From contig NZ_CP079203.1 in NCBI RefSeq assembly GCF_019297835.1, forward strand, positions 1,151,001-1,215,000: 64,000 nt of DNA. The letters run 5' to 3'. The notes under the pieces are model-generated. The model saw only the letters and a program-made list of their open reading frames with translations. It did not search any database and was not told the DNA's origin. This document shows, one piece after another, positions 53,677-62,561 of the stretch (positions within the stretch are counted from its first letter, which is position 1; the number at the start of each line of letters is the position of its first letter). The DNA is from Sphingomonas sanguinis. GTDB taxonomy: Bacteria > Pseudomonadota > Alphaproteobacteria > Sphingomonadales > Sphingomonadaceae. The position numbers and the translations under genes are program-made.

Positions 53677-53736
53677 CCCTCACCCTTCCCTCTCCCGCTG
53701 GGAGAGGGAGGCGCAAAGCGCCGGAAGGGTGAGGGT
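53677..53736. repeat. CCCTTCCCTCTCCC..GGAAGGGTGAGGG element, copy 2
   Basis: CCCTCACCCTTCC and GGAAGGGTGAGGG close an outer stem around the hairpins CTCTCCC-GCT-GGGAGAG and GGCGC-AAA-GCGCC, a three-way form. It sits directly after the stop of the RibD-like gene. Confidence 0.8.
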
Positions 53737-53738
53737 CG

Positions 53739-54440
53739 CTAGGCCAACGCCGCATTCTCCACCCTGTAACGCAGCCAGACCTCACCATCCGGCAGCACCT
53801 CGTGATGGGTCAGCATCAGCCCGGTCAGCGGTGCGGGCGTATCCGCGTCCTGATCCGCCGAATGGAACAGGCTGGGCGCGCCCGCCGCACCGTCGATCGC
53901 GGGGCAGAGCGCCATGCTGATCTCATCGATCAGCCCGGCGCGCAAGAATTCGCCATTCGCCGTACCCCCGCCCTCGACCAGCAGGGTCTTTACACCTAGT
54001 TCCCGGTTCAGAATTTCGGGAACCGCGCGCAGGTCGATCGTCTCCGCGCCCGCAAACATATAGGACACCCCGTCGCCACGCAGCCCGGCCAGATGCGCAT
54101 CCGACACCGCCTCGGTCAGGATGACGACGATCGGATCGCCACCAATATCGCTTCGGCCCCAGACGATCTTGCCCTGTTCGTCCAGCACGACGCCGAACGC
54201 GTCGGCCTCACGGGTCGCGAACCAGTTTTGACGCGGGAAGCTCTCGTCCGTATCAGGATAACGGTCGCCCTTGGCGAATTCCTGCCCCGTTACCCGTCCG
54301 ACGATCCACGCGTCGCCGCCGATCCGGTCGTGCAGGTCCTCGAAGAGTTCACCGGGCTTGTAGCTCTCGGGCCGCCAACGGCTTTGCAGGATGCGCCCGT
54401 CGAGGCTGCAAATCATGTGGCAGATCATATGGGGTTTCAT
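53739..54440 (-). CDS. RibD C-terminal-type reductase
   Basis: A 233-residue member of the RibD_C / DHFR-like reductase family from ATG 54440 (AGGAGA upstream). MICSLDGRIL opens the NADPH fold; WIVGRVTGQEFAK, VKTLLVEGGGTANGEFLRAGLIDEISMALCPAIDG is the classic signature. It lacks the deaminase half of RibD, so it is a stand-alone reductase; the substrate (pterin, flavin intermediate or other) is unknown. Confidence 0.87.
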   Translation of the reverse strand: MKPHMICHMICSLDGRILQSRWRPESYKPGELFEDLHDRIGGDAWIVGRVTGQEFAKGDRYPDTDESFPRQNWFATREADAFGVVLDEQGKIVWGRSDIGGDPIVVILTEAVSDAHLAGLRGDGVSYMFAGAETIDLRAVPEILNRELGVKTLLVEGGGTANGEFLRAGLIDEISMALCPAIDGAAGAPSLFHSADQDADTPAPLTGLMLTHHEVLPDGEVWLRYRVENAALA

Positions 54441-54488
54441 CGCGGCATCTCCTGTTCGGAGCGGCAACGCGTCGACAGAGCCCAATAT

Positions 54489-54507
54489 CCTCCCCTGTAA
54501 GGGGAGG
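54489..54507 (-). terminator. Hairpin after the GNAT gene
   Basis: CCTCCCCT-GTA-AGGGGAGG, just past the stop of the acetyltransferase gene on the minus strand. No strong T run. Confidence 0.45.
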
Positions 54508-54512
54508 AATGT

Positions 54513-55106
54513 TTATAGCCCGCCGACCGGCCGGATCATCGACCAGAAGCGTGGACCGCCCTTGGGCACCGACCATTCCCCGGTCAGTTGGAAGCCCAGC
54601 CGCGCATAAAGCCCGACATTGCTCTCGGTCGCCGTCTCCAGATAGGCGGGCACGCCATCGGCATCGCACCGGGCCAGCCCGGCCCGGATCGATGCACCGC
54701 CCAACCCCCGTCCCTGCCGCGCCGGATCGACGCCCGCGATATGCAGATACCAGAAAGGCCCGCTCGGGAAATGTGCCTCGATCGCATCGCCCAGCCGCAT
54801 CGCGCGGGGCAGTGACGCCCCCAGCGCGTGCAGCACCGGGATCAGCCGCCGGACAAAGGCCATGGTCGGCACATGCGCCTGCCCCGGCGGTCGCCAGAAG
54901 GTCCCGGCATCCGCCGCGTCGCTGACCAACCGCATCCCCACCGCGTCACTGTCGAACAGTAGCGCAAACAGGCGCGGCAAGCGCTTCGCCCGGTCGGCCG
55001 CATCGGGAAAGATATAGGACATGGCTGGATCGTCGGCAAAGGCGCGGCCCAGCATCATCGCCACCGCCGCCCGGTCGCCGGCTCCCGCCTCACGCATCGT
55101 CACCAT
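54513..55106 (-). CDS. GNAT-family N-acetyltransferase
   Basis: A 197-residue acetyltransferase from ATG 55106 (GAGG six bases upstream). Acetyl-CoA site HIAGVDPARQGRGLGGASIRAG with the R-Q-G-R-G-L-G motif A near 130; YLETATESNVGLYARLGF is motif B. The acceptor substrate is unknown. It lies between clpX and the RibD-like gene on the same strand but clpX has its own terminator. Confidence 0.9.
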   Translation of the reverse strand: MVTMREAGAGDRAAVAMMLGRAFADDPAMSYIFPDAADRAKRLPRLFALLFDSDAVGMRLVSDAADAGTFWRPPGQAHVPTMAFVRRLIPVLHALGASLPRAMRLGDAIEAHFPSGPFWYLHIAGVDPARQGRGLGGASIRAGLARCDADGVPAYLETATESNVGLYARLGFQLTGEWSVPKGGPRFWSMIRPVGGL

Positions 55107-55142
55107 CGCATTCCTCATACGAAACGGGCCTCACACGAAAAC

Positions 55143-55167
55143 GGGCGCTTCCCATGGGGAAGCGCCC
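55143..55167 (-). terminator. Terminator of clpX
   Basis: GGGCGCTTCCC pairs with GGGAAGCGCCC; on the minus strand it is followed by GTTTTCG. It lies 30 bp past the clpX stop. Confidence 0.85.
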
Positions 55168-55197
55168 GCCATCAAATTCCAGACGTCACATGCCCGA

Positions 55198-56472
55198 TCA
55201 GGCGGCCGCGTCGTCCTTCTTCTTCGCCTTTTCAGCATAGACGCGGATCGGTTCCTTGCGGCCCTCGACCACGTCCTTGTCGACCATCACCTCGTCGACG
55301 CCGTCCATGCCGGGCAGGTCGAACATGGTATCGAGCAGAATGCCCTCCAGGATCGAGCGAAGCCCGCGTGCGCCGGTCTTGCGCTCGATCGCCTTCTTGG
55401 CGACCGTGGTCAGCGCATCGTCGGTGAAGTCGAGCTCGACGCTCTCCATCTCAAACAGTTTCTGATACTGCTTGACCAGCGCATTCTTCGGCTCGGACAG
55501 GATCTTGACCAAGGCCGCGATGTCAAGGTCCTCGAGCGTCGCGATGACCGGCAGACGGCCGACGAATTCGGGGATCAGGCCGAACTTGAGGAGATCCTCC
55601 GGCTCGGTCTGGCGCAGATATTCGCCCGTCCGCTTTTCCTCAGGCGCCGCGACATAGGCGCCGAAGCCGATCGACTTGCCCTGCAGACGATCACCAATGA
55701 TCTTTTCCAGACCCGCAAACGCACCGCCGCAGATGAACAGGATGTTCGTCGTGTCGACTTGCAGGAATTCCTGCTGCGGATGCTTACGCCCGCCCTGGGG
55801 CGGAACGCTGGCGGTCGTGCCTTCCATCAGCTTGAGCAGCGCCTGCTGAACGCCCTCGCCCGACACGTCGCGGGTGATCGAGGGGTTCTCGGCCTTGCGG
55901 CTGATCTTGTCGATCTCGTCGATATAGACGATGCCGCGCTGCGCCCGCTCGACATTGTAATCCGATGCCTGGAGCAGCTTCAGGATGATGTTCTCGACAT
56001 CCTCGCCGACATAACCGGCCTCGGTCAGCGTCGTCGCGTCCGCCATGGTGAACGGCACGTCGAGGATACGCGCCAGCGTCTGCGCCAGCAACGTCTTGCC
56101 GCAACCGGTCGGGCCGACGAGCAGGATGTTCGACTTGGCGAGTTCGACATCGGCGCCCTTCGCACCGTGGTTCAGGCGCTTATAGTGGTTGTGCACCGCG
56201 ACCGACAGGACACGCTTGGCCTGCTTCTGCCCGATGACATAGTCGTCGAGCACGTTGCAGATTTCCTGCGGCGTCGGCACGCCACCATCCTTCTTGGAGA
56301 CAAGCGCGGACTTGGTCTCCTCACGGATGATGTCGTTGCACAGCTCCACGCACTCGTCGCAAATGAAGACGGTCGGCCCCGCGATCAGCTTGCGTACCTC
56401 GTGCTGCGACTTGCCGCAGAACGAGCAATAGAGGGTGCTTTTCGAGTTGCCACCGCTCACCTTGTCCATCAA
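55198..56472 (-). CDS. clpX: ClpX, ATPase subunit of ClpXP
   Basis: A 424-residue ClpX. Zinc-binding domain with C16, C19, C38 and C41; Walker A GPTGCGKT 120-127; Walker B IVYIDEID; ClpP-docking loop (IGFG) and the pore loop (GYVG) are present. It unfolds substrates such as ssrA-tagged proteins for ClpP. It follows clpP on the same strand with a 109-bp gap that holds a hairpin. Confidence 0.97.
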   Translation of the reverse strand: MMDKVSGGNSKSTLYCSFCGKSQHEVRKLIAGPTVFICDECVELCNDIIREETKSALVSKKDGGVPTPQEICNVLDDYVIGQKQAKRVLSVAVHNHYKRLNHGAKGADVELAKSNILLVGPTGCGKTLLAQTLARILDVPFTMADATTLTEAGYVGEDVENIILKLLQASDYNVERAQRGIVYIDEIDKISRKAENPSITRDVSGEGVQQALLKLMEGTTASVPPQGGRKHPQQEFLQVDTTNILFICGGAFAGLEKIIGDRLQGKSIGFGAYVAAPEEKRTGEYLRQTEPEDLLKFGLIPEFVGRLPVIATLEDLDIAALVKILSEPKNALVKQYQKLFEMESVELDFTDDALTTVAKKAIERKTGARGLRSILEGILLDTMFDLPGMDGVDEVMVDKDVVEGRKEPIRVYAEKAKKKDDAAA

Positions 56473-56510
56473 TCACCTCTCGCACCTATGAAGCGGTGCG
56501 CTACCGTTGC

Positions 56511-56536
56511 CGGGGTGCGCATCGTACCGCACCCCG
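56511..56536. other. Inverted repeat between clpP and clpX
   Basis: CGGGGTGCG and CGCACCCCG form a nine-pair stem with a short loop, in the clpP-clpX gap. No T run follows, so it may be a partial terminator or mRNA-processing hairpin. Confidence 0.5.
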
Positions 56537-56581
56537 ATAAAGTCACAATCGAAATAAAACGTTCACGCTGAACGACCCGTC

Positions 56582-57271
56582 TTACGCCGCGGTCGACGCG
56601 TCGTCCGCCGGGGTCGGACGCTTGTCGAACACCTGGTCGATCAGGCCGAATTCCTTGGCCTCCTCGGCGCTCATGAACTTGTCGCGGTCCATCGCACGCT
56701 CGATTTCCTCCAGCGGCTTGCCGGTGTACTTGGCGTACAGCGTGTTCAGGAAGTGCCGCATGCGCAGGATCTCGCGCGCCTGGATCTCGATATCGGCCGC
56801 CATGCCCTGCGCCCCGCCCGAAGGCTGGTGGATCATGATGCGGCTGTTCGTGGTCGCCACGCGCATGCCCGGCTCACCGGCCGACAGCAGGAAGCTGCCC
56901 ATCGAAGCGGCCTGGCCGATGCAGAGCGTGCCGACGCGCGGACGGATATACTGCATCGTGTCATGGATGGCCATGCCCGCCGTGACGACACCGCCCGGCG
57001 AGTTGATGTACATGTAGATATCCTTCTTCGGATTTTCCGACTCAAGGAACAGCAGCTGCGCGCAGATCAGCGAGGCCATGCCGTCCTCGACACCACCGGT
57101 GACGAAGATGATGCGCTCGCGCAGCAGGCGGCTGAAGATATCGAACGACCGTTCGCCGCGGTTCGACTGTTCGATGACGATCGGAACCAGCCCGGCCTGC
57201 GTCTGCTGCAGCCCGACGCCAGCATGGGCCAGCGGGCTCGCGAAATCGCCGGTCTCGAACGGATTGTGCAT
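56582..57271 (-). CDS. clpP: ClpP protease subunit
   Basis: A 229-residue ClpP, a little longer than the usual 200-210 because of an acidic/Ala tail. Catalytic triad: S123 ([14 protein letters not shown]), H148 ([10 protein letters not shown]) and Asp further on ([12 protein letters not shown]). The tetradecameric serine peptidase works with ClpX. In most proteobacteria tig lies just upstream; here two genes intervene. Confidence 0.97.
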   Translation of the reverse strand: MHNPFETGDFASPLAHAGVGLQQTQAGLVPIVIEQSNRGERSFDIFSRLLRERIIFVTGGVEDGMASLICAQLLFLESENPKKDIYMYINSPGGVVTAGMAIHDTMQYIRPRVGTLCIGQAASMGSFLLSAGEPGMRVATTNSRIMIHQPSGGAQGMAADIEIQAREILRMRHFLNTLYAKYTGKPLEEIERAMDRDKFMSAEEAKEFGLIDQVFDKRPTPADDASTAA

Positions 57272-57393
57272 GGAATTCTCTCTTATGCCCAGAAGAGCCC
57301 CTATGTCGCGTGGTGGCCGCGCATATTCAAGCCCCGTCAGCCGACCCCGCGTGCCGGGACGCGGCGTTTACCCTTTTTTCCCGCGCATCGGTT

Positions 57394-57409
57394 ATGACGG
57401 AACCGTCAT
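57394..57409. promoter_or_regulatory. ATGAC-N6-GTCAT palindrome before the polytopic protein
   Basis: ATGAC-GGAACC-GTCAT, 26 bp upstream of the start at 57436 and 122 bp upstream of the divergent clpP. Same arms and spacing as the other three boxes. Confidence 0.6.
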
Positions 57410-57435
57410 GATTCCGGCGGAAGCGTACAAAACCG

Positions 57436-58854
57436 ATGACTACACTTTCGACATCACCCACGCCGCCTGCCTCGCAGCGCTTCACCCTGGTCCGGTCGGC
57501 ACTGCGGAGCGTATGGCAACCGCGCGCGATCATCGTCGGGATGCTGGTCGGGGTGTTCGTCGCGGCGGTCGTCTTCGCGCTGTTCTGCCTGGCCAACCGT
57601 GCCGCGCTGCACCGCGATCTGCCCGCAGCGCGTGCCCATGTCGCCCAGGCCTTTGTCGAGGGGAATCTTCAGGACCGCGACTATCTGAAGGGCGATACGG
57701 ACCTTGGCTGGCATCAATATAATGATTGCCTGATCCTGCACCTGGCCCTGCAACAGCGCGCCGGGATCGACGCGCTGACGGTCAGCCCGCTGGCCCGCGC
57801 GCCGACCCCGCCCCAAACCCAGTGCGCCATCCTGCACCAGTTGCTAGGAGGCGCGCGGACGCAAAAGGCCGATTTCTACCACCGCTATATCCATGGCCAT
57901 ACGCTGCTCGTGCGGATGCTGCTGCCCAGGCTGTCGGTATTGGCCATCCGTACCCGCTATCACGCGACGCTGACCCTGTTAGTGCTGGCCGGGATCGTGA
58001 CCGGGCTGGTGGCGGTGGTGCGACGGCGACGGCCGGTGCAGGGGCTGTTCTGGCTGGTCGTCTTTCTGACTTTCGCCCGGTGGTTCGGGCTGGAGAGCTT
58101 CGGCCAGTCGCTGAGCCATGGACCAGCGGATATCGTTCTGCTCGCCTATCTCCTGTTCCTAGCGGTTTCTGGGGTGCGCAACGGGATCGGATCGCGCACC
58201 GCGATCCTGTCCGCCGCGCTGTTCGGTGCGATGACCATGACGTTCGAGTTCCTCACCGGCGGCATCCCGCTGGGCCTTGCGGCGGTGATCGGCGGCCTCG
58301 CCTTTGCCTGGGGGCCGCGATGGGACGCGGCGCCTCAGCCCGTTCCGGTCGCCCCGCTCATGGCCTTTTGCACTGCGGTCATCGGTACGGCGGCACTGAA
58401 GATCCTGCTGGTGGCGCAGGTCTTCGGATGGGCGACGATCGGCGAATATTCGGATCAGCTCCAGGTCCGCATGGGTCTGAACATCGCGCATAGCGAGCAG
58501 GCCGATCTGGGCCTGTTCCATATGGCAAAGCAGCTTGCCAAGGGGATCGAGGCGCTGGCGGCGGGGATGCCGCTGATGGCCGCGGGGTTCGTGCTGATCG
58601 CGCTATTCATCGGGCAATGGGGCGCACGGCGCCTGATCGCCACCGGGTCACCGGCGATGCGGGCGCGGACGATCGCGCTCATCCTCTCCAATGCCGCCAT
58701 CGCCGCCATGCTGCTGGGTTTCTGGCAGCATACGCTGGTCCATGCCTGGTTCATGGAGCGCACCCTGGCTTGGACGATCGCCAGCGGCTTTGCGCTCTTC
58801 CTCCTCGCGCTGCGCGACTATCCCACCGAACCCGGCGCGGGCAGCGCCAGATAG
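57436..58854 (+). CDS. Polytopic membrane protein of unknown function
   Basis: A 472-residue protein with about ten helices, starting at ATG 57436 with a weak ribosome site. A first helix (AIIVGMLVGVFVAAVVFALFCL) is followed by a loop of about 120 residues holding HQYNDCLILHLALQQRAG and three Cys, and then regularly spaced helices (LTLLVLAGIVTGLVAVV, WLVVFLTFARWFG, ADIVLLAYLLFLAVSGV and others). The topology is like GT-C glycosyltransferases or O-antigen ligase-like proteins, but I see no diagnostic motif. Its end overlaps a convergent GT2 gene by 37 bp. Confidence 0.75.
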   Translation: MTTLSTSPTPPASQRFTLVRSALRSVWQPRAIIVGMLVGVFVAAVVFALFCLANRAALHRDLPAARAHVAQAFVEGNLQDRDYLKGDTDLGWHQYNDCLILHLALQQRAGIDALTVSPLARAPTPPQTQCAILHQLLGGARTQKADFYHRYIHGHTLLVRMLLPRLSVLAIRTRYHATLTLLVLAGIVTGLVAVVRRRRPVQGLFWLVVFLTFARWFGLESFGQSLSHGPADIVLLAYLLFLAVSGVRNGIGSRTAILSAALFGAMTMTFEFLTGGIPLGLAAVIGGLAFAWGPRWDAAPQPVPVAPLMAFCTAVIGTAALKILLVAQVFGWATIGEYSDQLQVRMGLNIAHSEQADLGLFHMAKQLAKGIEALAAGMPLMAAGFVLIALFIGQWGARRLIATGSPAMRARTIALILSNAAIAAMLLGFWQHTLVHAWFMERTLAWTIASGFALFLLALRDYPTEPGAGSAR

Positions 58855-59750
58855 GCGAGCCGCCGCACTTCCTGTCGCCCCCGGACGACGGTGTCGAGGA
58901 TCAGGCCGGTAAACAGGTTCAGCCCGGCGAGCAGCATCAGGCCGGTCGACAGGATCGCGGTCGGGAAGCGCGGCACCTGATGCGTATCGAGATAGGTCAG
59001 GATGAGCGGTATCGCGAGCAGCACGGCGAGCGCGGCGAACAGCGCGGCGACCGCGCCGAAGAACCACATCGGCCGCTCGATCCGATAGAGCTTGATGATG
59101 GTGCGCAGAATCCGCCAGCCATCCGAATAGGTGCTGAGCTTCGACGCCGACCCCTCGGGCCGGGCATAATAGGGCGTGGCGATCTCGGCGCAGGGCATTT
59201 TCAGCTCCAGCGCATGGACGCTGATCTCGGTCTCGATCTCGAAACCGACCGAGAGCACGGGAAAGCTCTTCACGAACCGGCGCGAAAACACGCGGTAGCC
59301 CGACAGGATGTCGGTGAAGCTGCGCCCGAACAGCTTGGCGAGCATCCCCGTCAACATGGCATTGCCGAAGCGGTGCCCGCGCCGATAGGCCAGTTCGGCC
59401 TCGCTCACCCGCTGGCCGACGACCATGTCGAGCTGTTCCTCGACCATGCGCGCGACGAGATCGGGGGCGGAGGCCGCGTCATAGGTCGCGTCCCCGTCCG
59501 CCATGACATAGATGTCGGCATCGACATCGGCGAACATGCGCCGCACAACCGCGCCCTTGCCCTGAATGCGCTCCGACCGCACGACCGCGCCCGCCGCACG
59601 GGCGACCTCGACCGTGCGATCCCTGCTGTTGTTGTCATAGACATAGATGGTCGCGGACGGGAGCGCCTCGCGAAAGCCCGCAATGGTCTGCGCGATCGCC
59701 GCCTCTTCGTTATAGCAGGGCAGCAAAACCGCGATCCGGGGTTCGTTCAC
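58818..59750 (-). CDS. GT2 glycosyltransferase, polyprenyl-phosphate type
   Basis: A 310-residue enzyme. GT2 fold at 1-225: AVLLPCYNEEAAIAQTI, YVYDNNSRDRT, VMADGDATYD (DxD near 86) and ILSGYRVFSRRFVKSFP. Two C-terminal helices (WFFGAVAALFAALAVLLAIPLIL; AILSTGLMLLAGLNLFTGLIL). This resembles dolichol/undecaprenyl-phosphate sugar transferases such as DPM1 and ArnC/GtrB. It would make a lipid-linked sugar on the cytoplasmic face, for which the convergent polytopic neighbour could be a GT-C acceptor; that is inference. Confidence 0.88.
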   Translation of the reverse strand: MNEPRIAVLLPCYNEEAAIAQTIAGFREALPSATIYVYDNNSRDRTVEVARAAGAVVRSERIQGKGAVVRRMFADVDADIYVMADGDATYDAASAPDLVARMVEEQLDMVVGQRVSEAELAYRRGHRFGNAMLTGMLAKLFGRSFTDILSGYRVFSRRFVKSFPVLSVGFEIETEISVHALELKMPCAEIATPYYARPEGSASKLSTYSDGWRILRTIIKLYRIERPMWFFGAVAALFAALAVLLAIPLILTYLDTHQVPRFPTAILSTGLMLLAGLNLFTGLILDTVVRGRQEVRRLAYLALPAPGSVG

Positions 59751-59870
59751 ACCATATCCTCGTCATAAGGCGGGCGATCCGGCCCCCCGTCACGTCCCAT
59801 GCTTTCTATGCGCGAAGTCAGGCCCACGGGGTAGCCCTATCCTCCCCGGCGAGGGGAGGACCTCAACGCA

Positions 59871-59902
59871 GGAAGGGCGACCGCTTACGCGGCCGCCCTT
59901 CC
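59871..59902 (-). terminator. Hairpin after tig
   Basis: GGAAGGGCGACCGC pairs with GCGGCCGCCCTTCC around TTAC, 34 bp beyond the tig stop. No clear T run on the minus strand. Confidence 0.5.
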
Positions 59903-59935
59903 CTGTTCGTCACGAACCGAAGTCCGAAACCGACC

Positions 59936-61588
59936 TTATTCGGTCGGCGCGGCCTTCTTGGCGCGCGGCTTCTTCGCAGGCGCCTCGGCGGCGTCCGCTT
60001 CGCCTTCCGCCGGAGCGGCGGCCTTCTTGGCGCGCGGCTTCTTGGCGGCGGCTTCCTCGGTCGCTTCCGCCTCGCCCTCGGCCGGAGCGGCCTTCTTGGC
60101 GCGGGTGGCCTTCTTCGGCGCGTCCTCGGCGGTCGCTTCGTCGGAAGCGGCGTCCTCGGTCACGTCGGCCTTCTTGGCCTTCGCCTTCGACTTCTTCGCA
60201 CCATGGTCATGATCGTGGTCGTGATCATGGTTGTGGATGTGCGTGCCGGTCGCGAAACCGTCTTCGCTCTCGATCGCGGCTTCCAGTTCCTCACGGGTGG
60301 TTTCGCGGTCGGTGATCTCGGCCTTGCCGAACAGGAAGTCGACGACCTTGTCCTCATAGAGCGGGGCGCGCAGCTGGGCGGCGGCCATCGGCTCCTGCTG
60401 GACATACTGGATGAAGCGCTGGCGATCTTCCGGGCCGTACTGCTGCGCGGCCTGCGCGATCAGGCGGTTCATCTCCTGCGCGGTCACTTCGACGCCGTTG
60501 GCCTGACCGATCTCCGAGAGGAGCAGGCCCAAACGGACGCGGCGCTCGGCGATCTTCTTATAATCGTCGCGCTCCTTCTCCATCTCGGCCTTGGCGGCCT
60601 CGGGGTCTTCCTCGTGCGTGGCTTCATGCTCGAGCTGCGCCCAGATCTGCGAGAACTCGGCCTCGACCATCGACGGCGGCACTTCGAAGTCGTGGCCATC
60701 GGCCAGCTGGTCGAGCAGCTTGCGCTTCATGTACGTGCGGGTCAGGCCGTTATGCTCCTGCTCGATCTGCCCCTTCAGCAGACCGCGCAGCTGCTCCAGG
60801 CTTTCGAGGCCCAGATTCTTCGCCATCTCGTCGTCGATCTTGGCTTCACCGGCGGTCTTCACCGACTTGATCGTCAGGTCGAAGGTCGCGGGCTGACCGG
60901 CCAGGTCCTTGGCGGGATAGTCCTCGGGGAAGGTGACCGAGATCTGCTTCTCTTCACCGGCCTTCACGCCGACCAGCTGGTCCTCGAAACCGGGGATCAG
61001 GCGACCGCCGCCGATCTCGACGGCCATGTCCTCGCCCGAGCCGCCCTCGAAGGCGACGCCGTCCAGGGTCTTGCCGACGAAGTCGACGGTGACCTGGTCG
61101 CCCTGCTCGGCGGCCTTGTCGCCCGCGTCGTCCCAGCGCTTCTGCTGGTCGGCAAACTTCTGGAGCTGCTCGTCCACCGCCTCGTCGGCGACTGGCACGG
61201 TCAGGCGGTCGAGCTTCAGGGCGTCGATCGCCGGGGTCGGGACCTGCGGCAGGACTTCGAGCGTGACGCTCAGCGTGGCGTCCTGGCCCTGCTCATACTC
61301 ACCGACCAGTTCGACCTGGGGCTGCATCGCGGGACGCAGGTTCTTCTCGGCGATCAGCGACTGCACGCCTTCCTGCAGCGCGGTGTTCAGCGCATCCTGA
61401 AGCAGCGCCGGGCCGTGCATCTTGCGAACCAGGTTCGTCGGCACCTTGCCGGGGCGGAAGCCGGGCATCTTCATCTGCGGAGCGATCCGCTTCAGCTCGG
61501 CATCGACCTTACCCTCGATGTCCTTGGCAGTGATGGTGAGCGTGTAGGCGCGCTTCAGCCCCTCGTTCAGCGTCTCGACAGTCTGCAT
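59936..61588 (-). CDS. tig: Trigger factor with His/Asp and Lys/Ala-rich tail
   Basis: A 550-residue trigger factor; the family norm is 430-450. The ribosome-binding domain has MKMPGFRPGKVPTNLVRK near 38-55, the PPIase domain spans about 150-245 (GDQVTVDFVG), and the C-terminal chaperone arms run to about 445. A 103-residue tail is added: 448-463 is HIHNHDHDHDHDHG-like, then a Lys/Ala/Glu-rich part with AKKPRAKKA repeated. The tail's His run may bind metal. RBS GAAGG. It heads the classical tig-clpP-clpX order, with two genes inserted before clpP. Confidence 0.95.
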   Translation of the reverse strand: MQTVETLNEGLKRAYTLTITAKDIEGKVDAELKRIAPQMKMPGFRPGKVPTNLVRKMHGPALLQDALNTALQEGVQSLIAEKNLRPAMQPQVELVGEYEQGQDATLSVTLEVLPQVPTPAIDALKLDRLTVPVADEAVDEQLQKFADQQKRWDDAGDKAAEQGDQVTVDFVGKTLDGVAFEGGSGEDMAVEIGGGRLIPGFEDQLVGVKAGEEKQISVTFPEDYPAKDLAGQPATFDLTIKSVKTAGEAKIDDEMAKNLGLESLEQLRGLLKGQIEQEHNGLTRTYMKRKLLDQLADGHDFEVPPSMVEAEFSQIWAQLEHEATHEEDPEAAKAEMEKERDDYKKIAERRVRLGLLLSEIGQANGVEVTAQEMNRLIAQAAQQYGPEDRQRFIQYVQQEPMAAAQLRAPLYEDKVVDFLFGKAEITDRETTREELEAAIESEDGFATGTHIHNHDHDHDHDHGAKKSKAKAKKADVTEDAASDEATAEDAPKKATRAKKAAPAEGEAEATEEAAAKKPRAKKAAAPAEGEADAAEAPAKKPRAKKAAPTE

Positions 61589-61647
61589 CTAAAGGCCTTC
61601 AATCTGGAGAAATTCCGTGTGGCTGTCGCCCCGTTGTGACCGGGGAC

Positions 61648-61732
61648 TGGTGCGGGCGAAGGGACTCGAACCCCCACATCTTACGATACTGGAACCTAAA
61701 TCCAGCGCGTCTACCAGTTCCGCCACGCCCGC
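61648..61732 (-). tRNA. tRNA-Leu (UAG)
   Basis: Acceptor GCGGGCG pairs with CGCCCGC; anticodon arm CTGGA-TTTAGGT-TCCAG gives anticodon UAG. The long variable arm (TATCGTAAGATG) is as expected for Leu. CCA is encoded (61650-61648). Confidence 0.95.
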
Positions 61733-61795
61733 ACGAGGACACCGCCGATGGGCGCGCGTCTATATCACCCTGGGCGGCTTCGGCAAGGGACAACA

Positions 61796-61822
61796 GGCAA
61801 CATCGGCGTGTCCGATGCGTTT
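61796..61822 (+). promoter_or_regulatory. Possible EcfG-type promoter before small ORFs
   Basis: GGCAAC, then 16 bases, then CGTTT. One mismatch to GGAAC and a good -10. It precedes the small ORF at 61868 by 46 bp. Confidence 0.3.
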
Positions 61823-61867
61823 ATGCCTTCCCCAGCCGGAAAAACGGCCCATTTACGGAGAGCGAGA

Positions 61868-62026
61868 ATGGCAACCCAGCCCCCGCCCGAAAGCCCGACG
61901 CCGACCCAACCGGCCCAGCCCGATACGCCGCCGCCCGAAATCGTGCCGCCCGGCCCGGACATCGACCAGCCCGCCCCCGGCGTCGGCCCCGGCGATCCCG
62001 GTACCGCCCAGCCGCCCCAGATTTGA
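61868..62026 (+). CDS. Small proline-rich protein
   Basis: A 52-residue frame from ATG 61868 (GAGAG upstream). It is nearly half Pro/Gln/Thr (PPPESPTPTQPAQP, PPGPDIDQPAPGVGPGDPG) and probably disordered. No family recognised. It is 12 bp before the next small ORF, which has a strong AAAGGA site, so the two likely form an operon. Confidence 0.55.
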   Translation: MATQPPPESPTPTQPAQPDTPPPEIVPPGPDIDQPAPGVGPGDPGTAQPPQI

Positions 62027-62038
62027 AAGGAACCGATC

Positions 62039-62281
62039 ATGGCGACCAACCCCGAAAACCATCCCGACAGCCCGCCCAGCGAGGCGCCCGAGAACAACCC
62101 CGACAGCCTGCCGCGCGAGGACCCACGCAGCGACATCGAACAGGCGGTCGAGGCGCGTTCGGATGCGGTCGCGCGTGGCGAAGGCGGTGAAGAGCCGGTG
62201 ACGTTTACCGATACCGGCGAGCATGACGGCGTCGGTGGGACAGGCGGCGTGGTGCGGAACCAGGATCTGGATGCGCAGTAG
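62039..62281 (+). CDS. Small acidic hydrophilic protein
   Basis: An 80-residue frame with AAAGGA upstream. Asp/Glu/Pro-rich, no helix of membrane length; DIEQAVEARSDAVARGEGGE may form one helix. It resembles the small stress-induced proteins common in sphingomonads by composition only. Function unknown. Confidence 0.6.
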   Translation: MATNPENHPDSPPSEAPENNPDSLPREDPRSDIEQAVEARSDAVARGEGGEEPVTFTDTGEHDGVGGTGGVVRNQDLDAQ

Positions 62282-62330
62282 GTCCTGATTTTGGGGATGG
62301 GCTCGGTGAGACACCGTTGCCCTCCCCCAT

Positions 62331-62543
62331 CCCCTCCCGCCTGCGGGAGGGGAGAGGCTTGTGGTTGAGCGGGAAGATTATCGCAGGCCGTCGGATAGGC
62401 ACGCCACTTGCGAGCGCGCGTACCACACGCCCAGAGCACGCCCCTCCCGCAGGCGGGAGGGGATGGGGGAGGGAAAGCCACAGGCGATGGGCTCTGCGAG
62501 GCTCCCTACCCTCCCCCCAACCCCCTCCCGCCTGCGGGAGGGG
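62331..62543. repeat. Three CCCCTCCCGC..GCGGGAGGGG palindromes
   Basis: Three identical-stem elements at 62331-62352, 62441-62462 and 62523-62543; the second has its two-base loop reversed (AG instead of CT). They fill the gap between the small ORFs and gatB. Confidence 0.85.
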
Positions 62544-62561
62544 AAGTTCTTGCGGGAGCCC

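Noticed and set aside
62331..62543. CRISPR array
   Set aside because: Three palindromes of 22 bp with unequal gaps and one inverted; no cas genes and no regular spacers.
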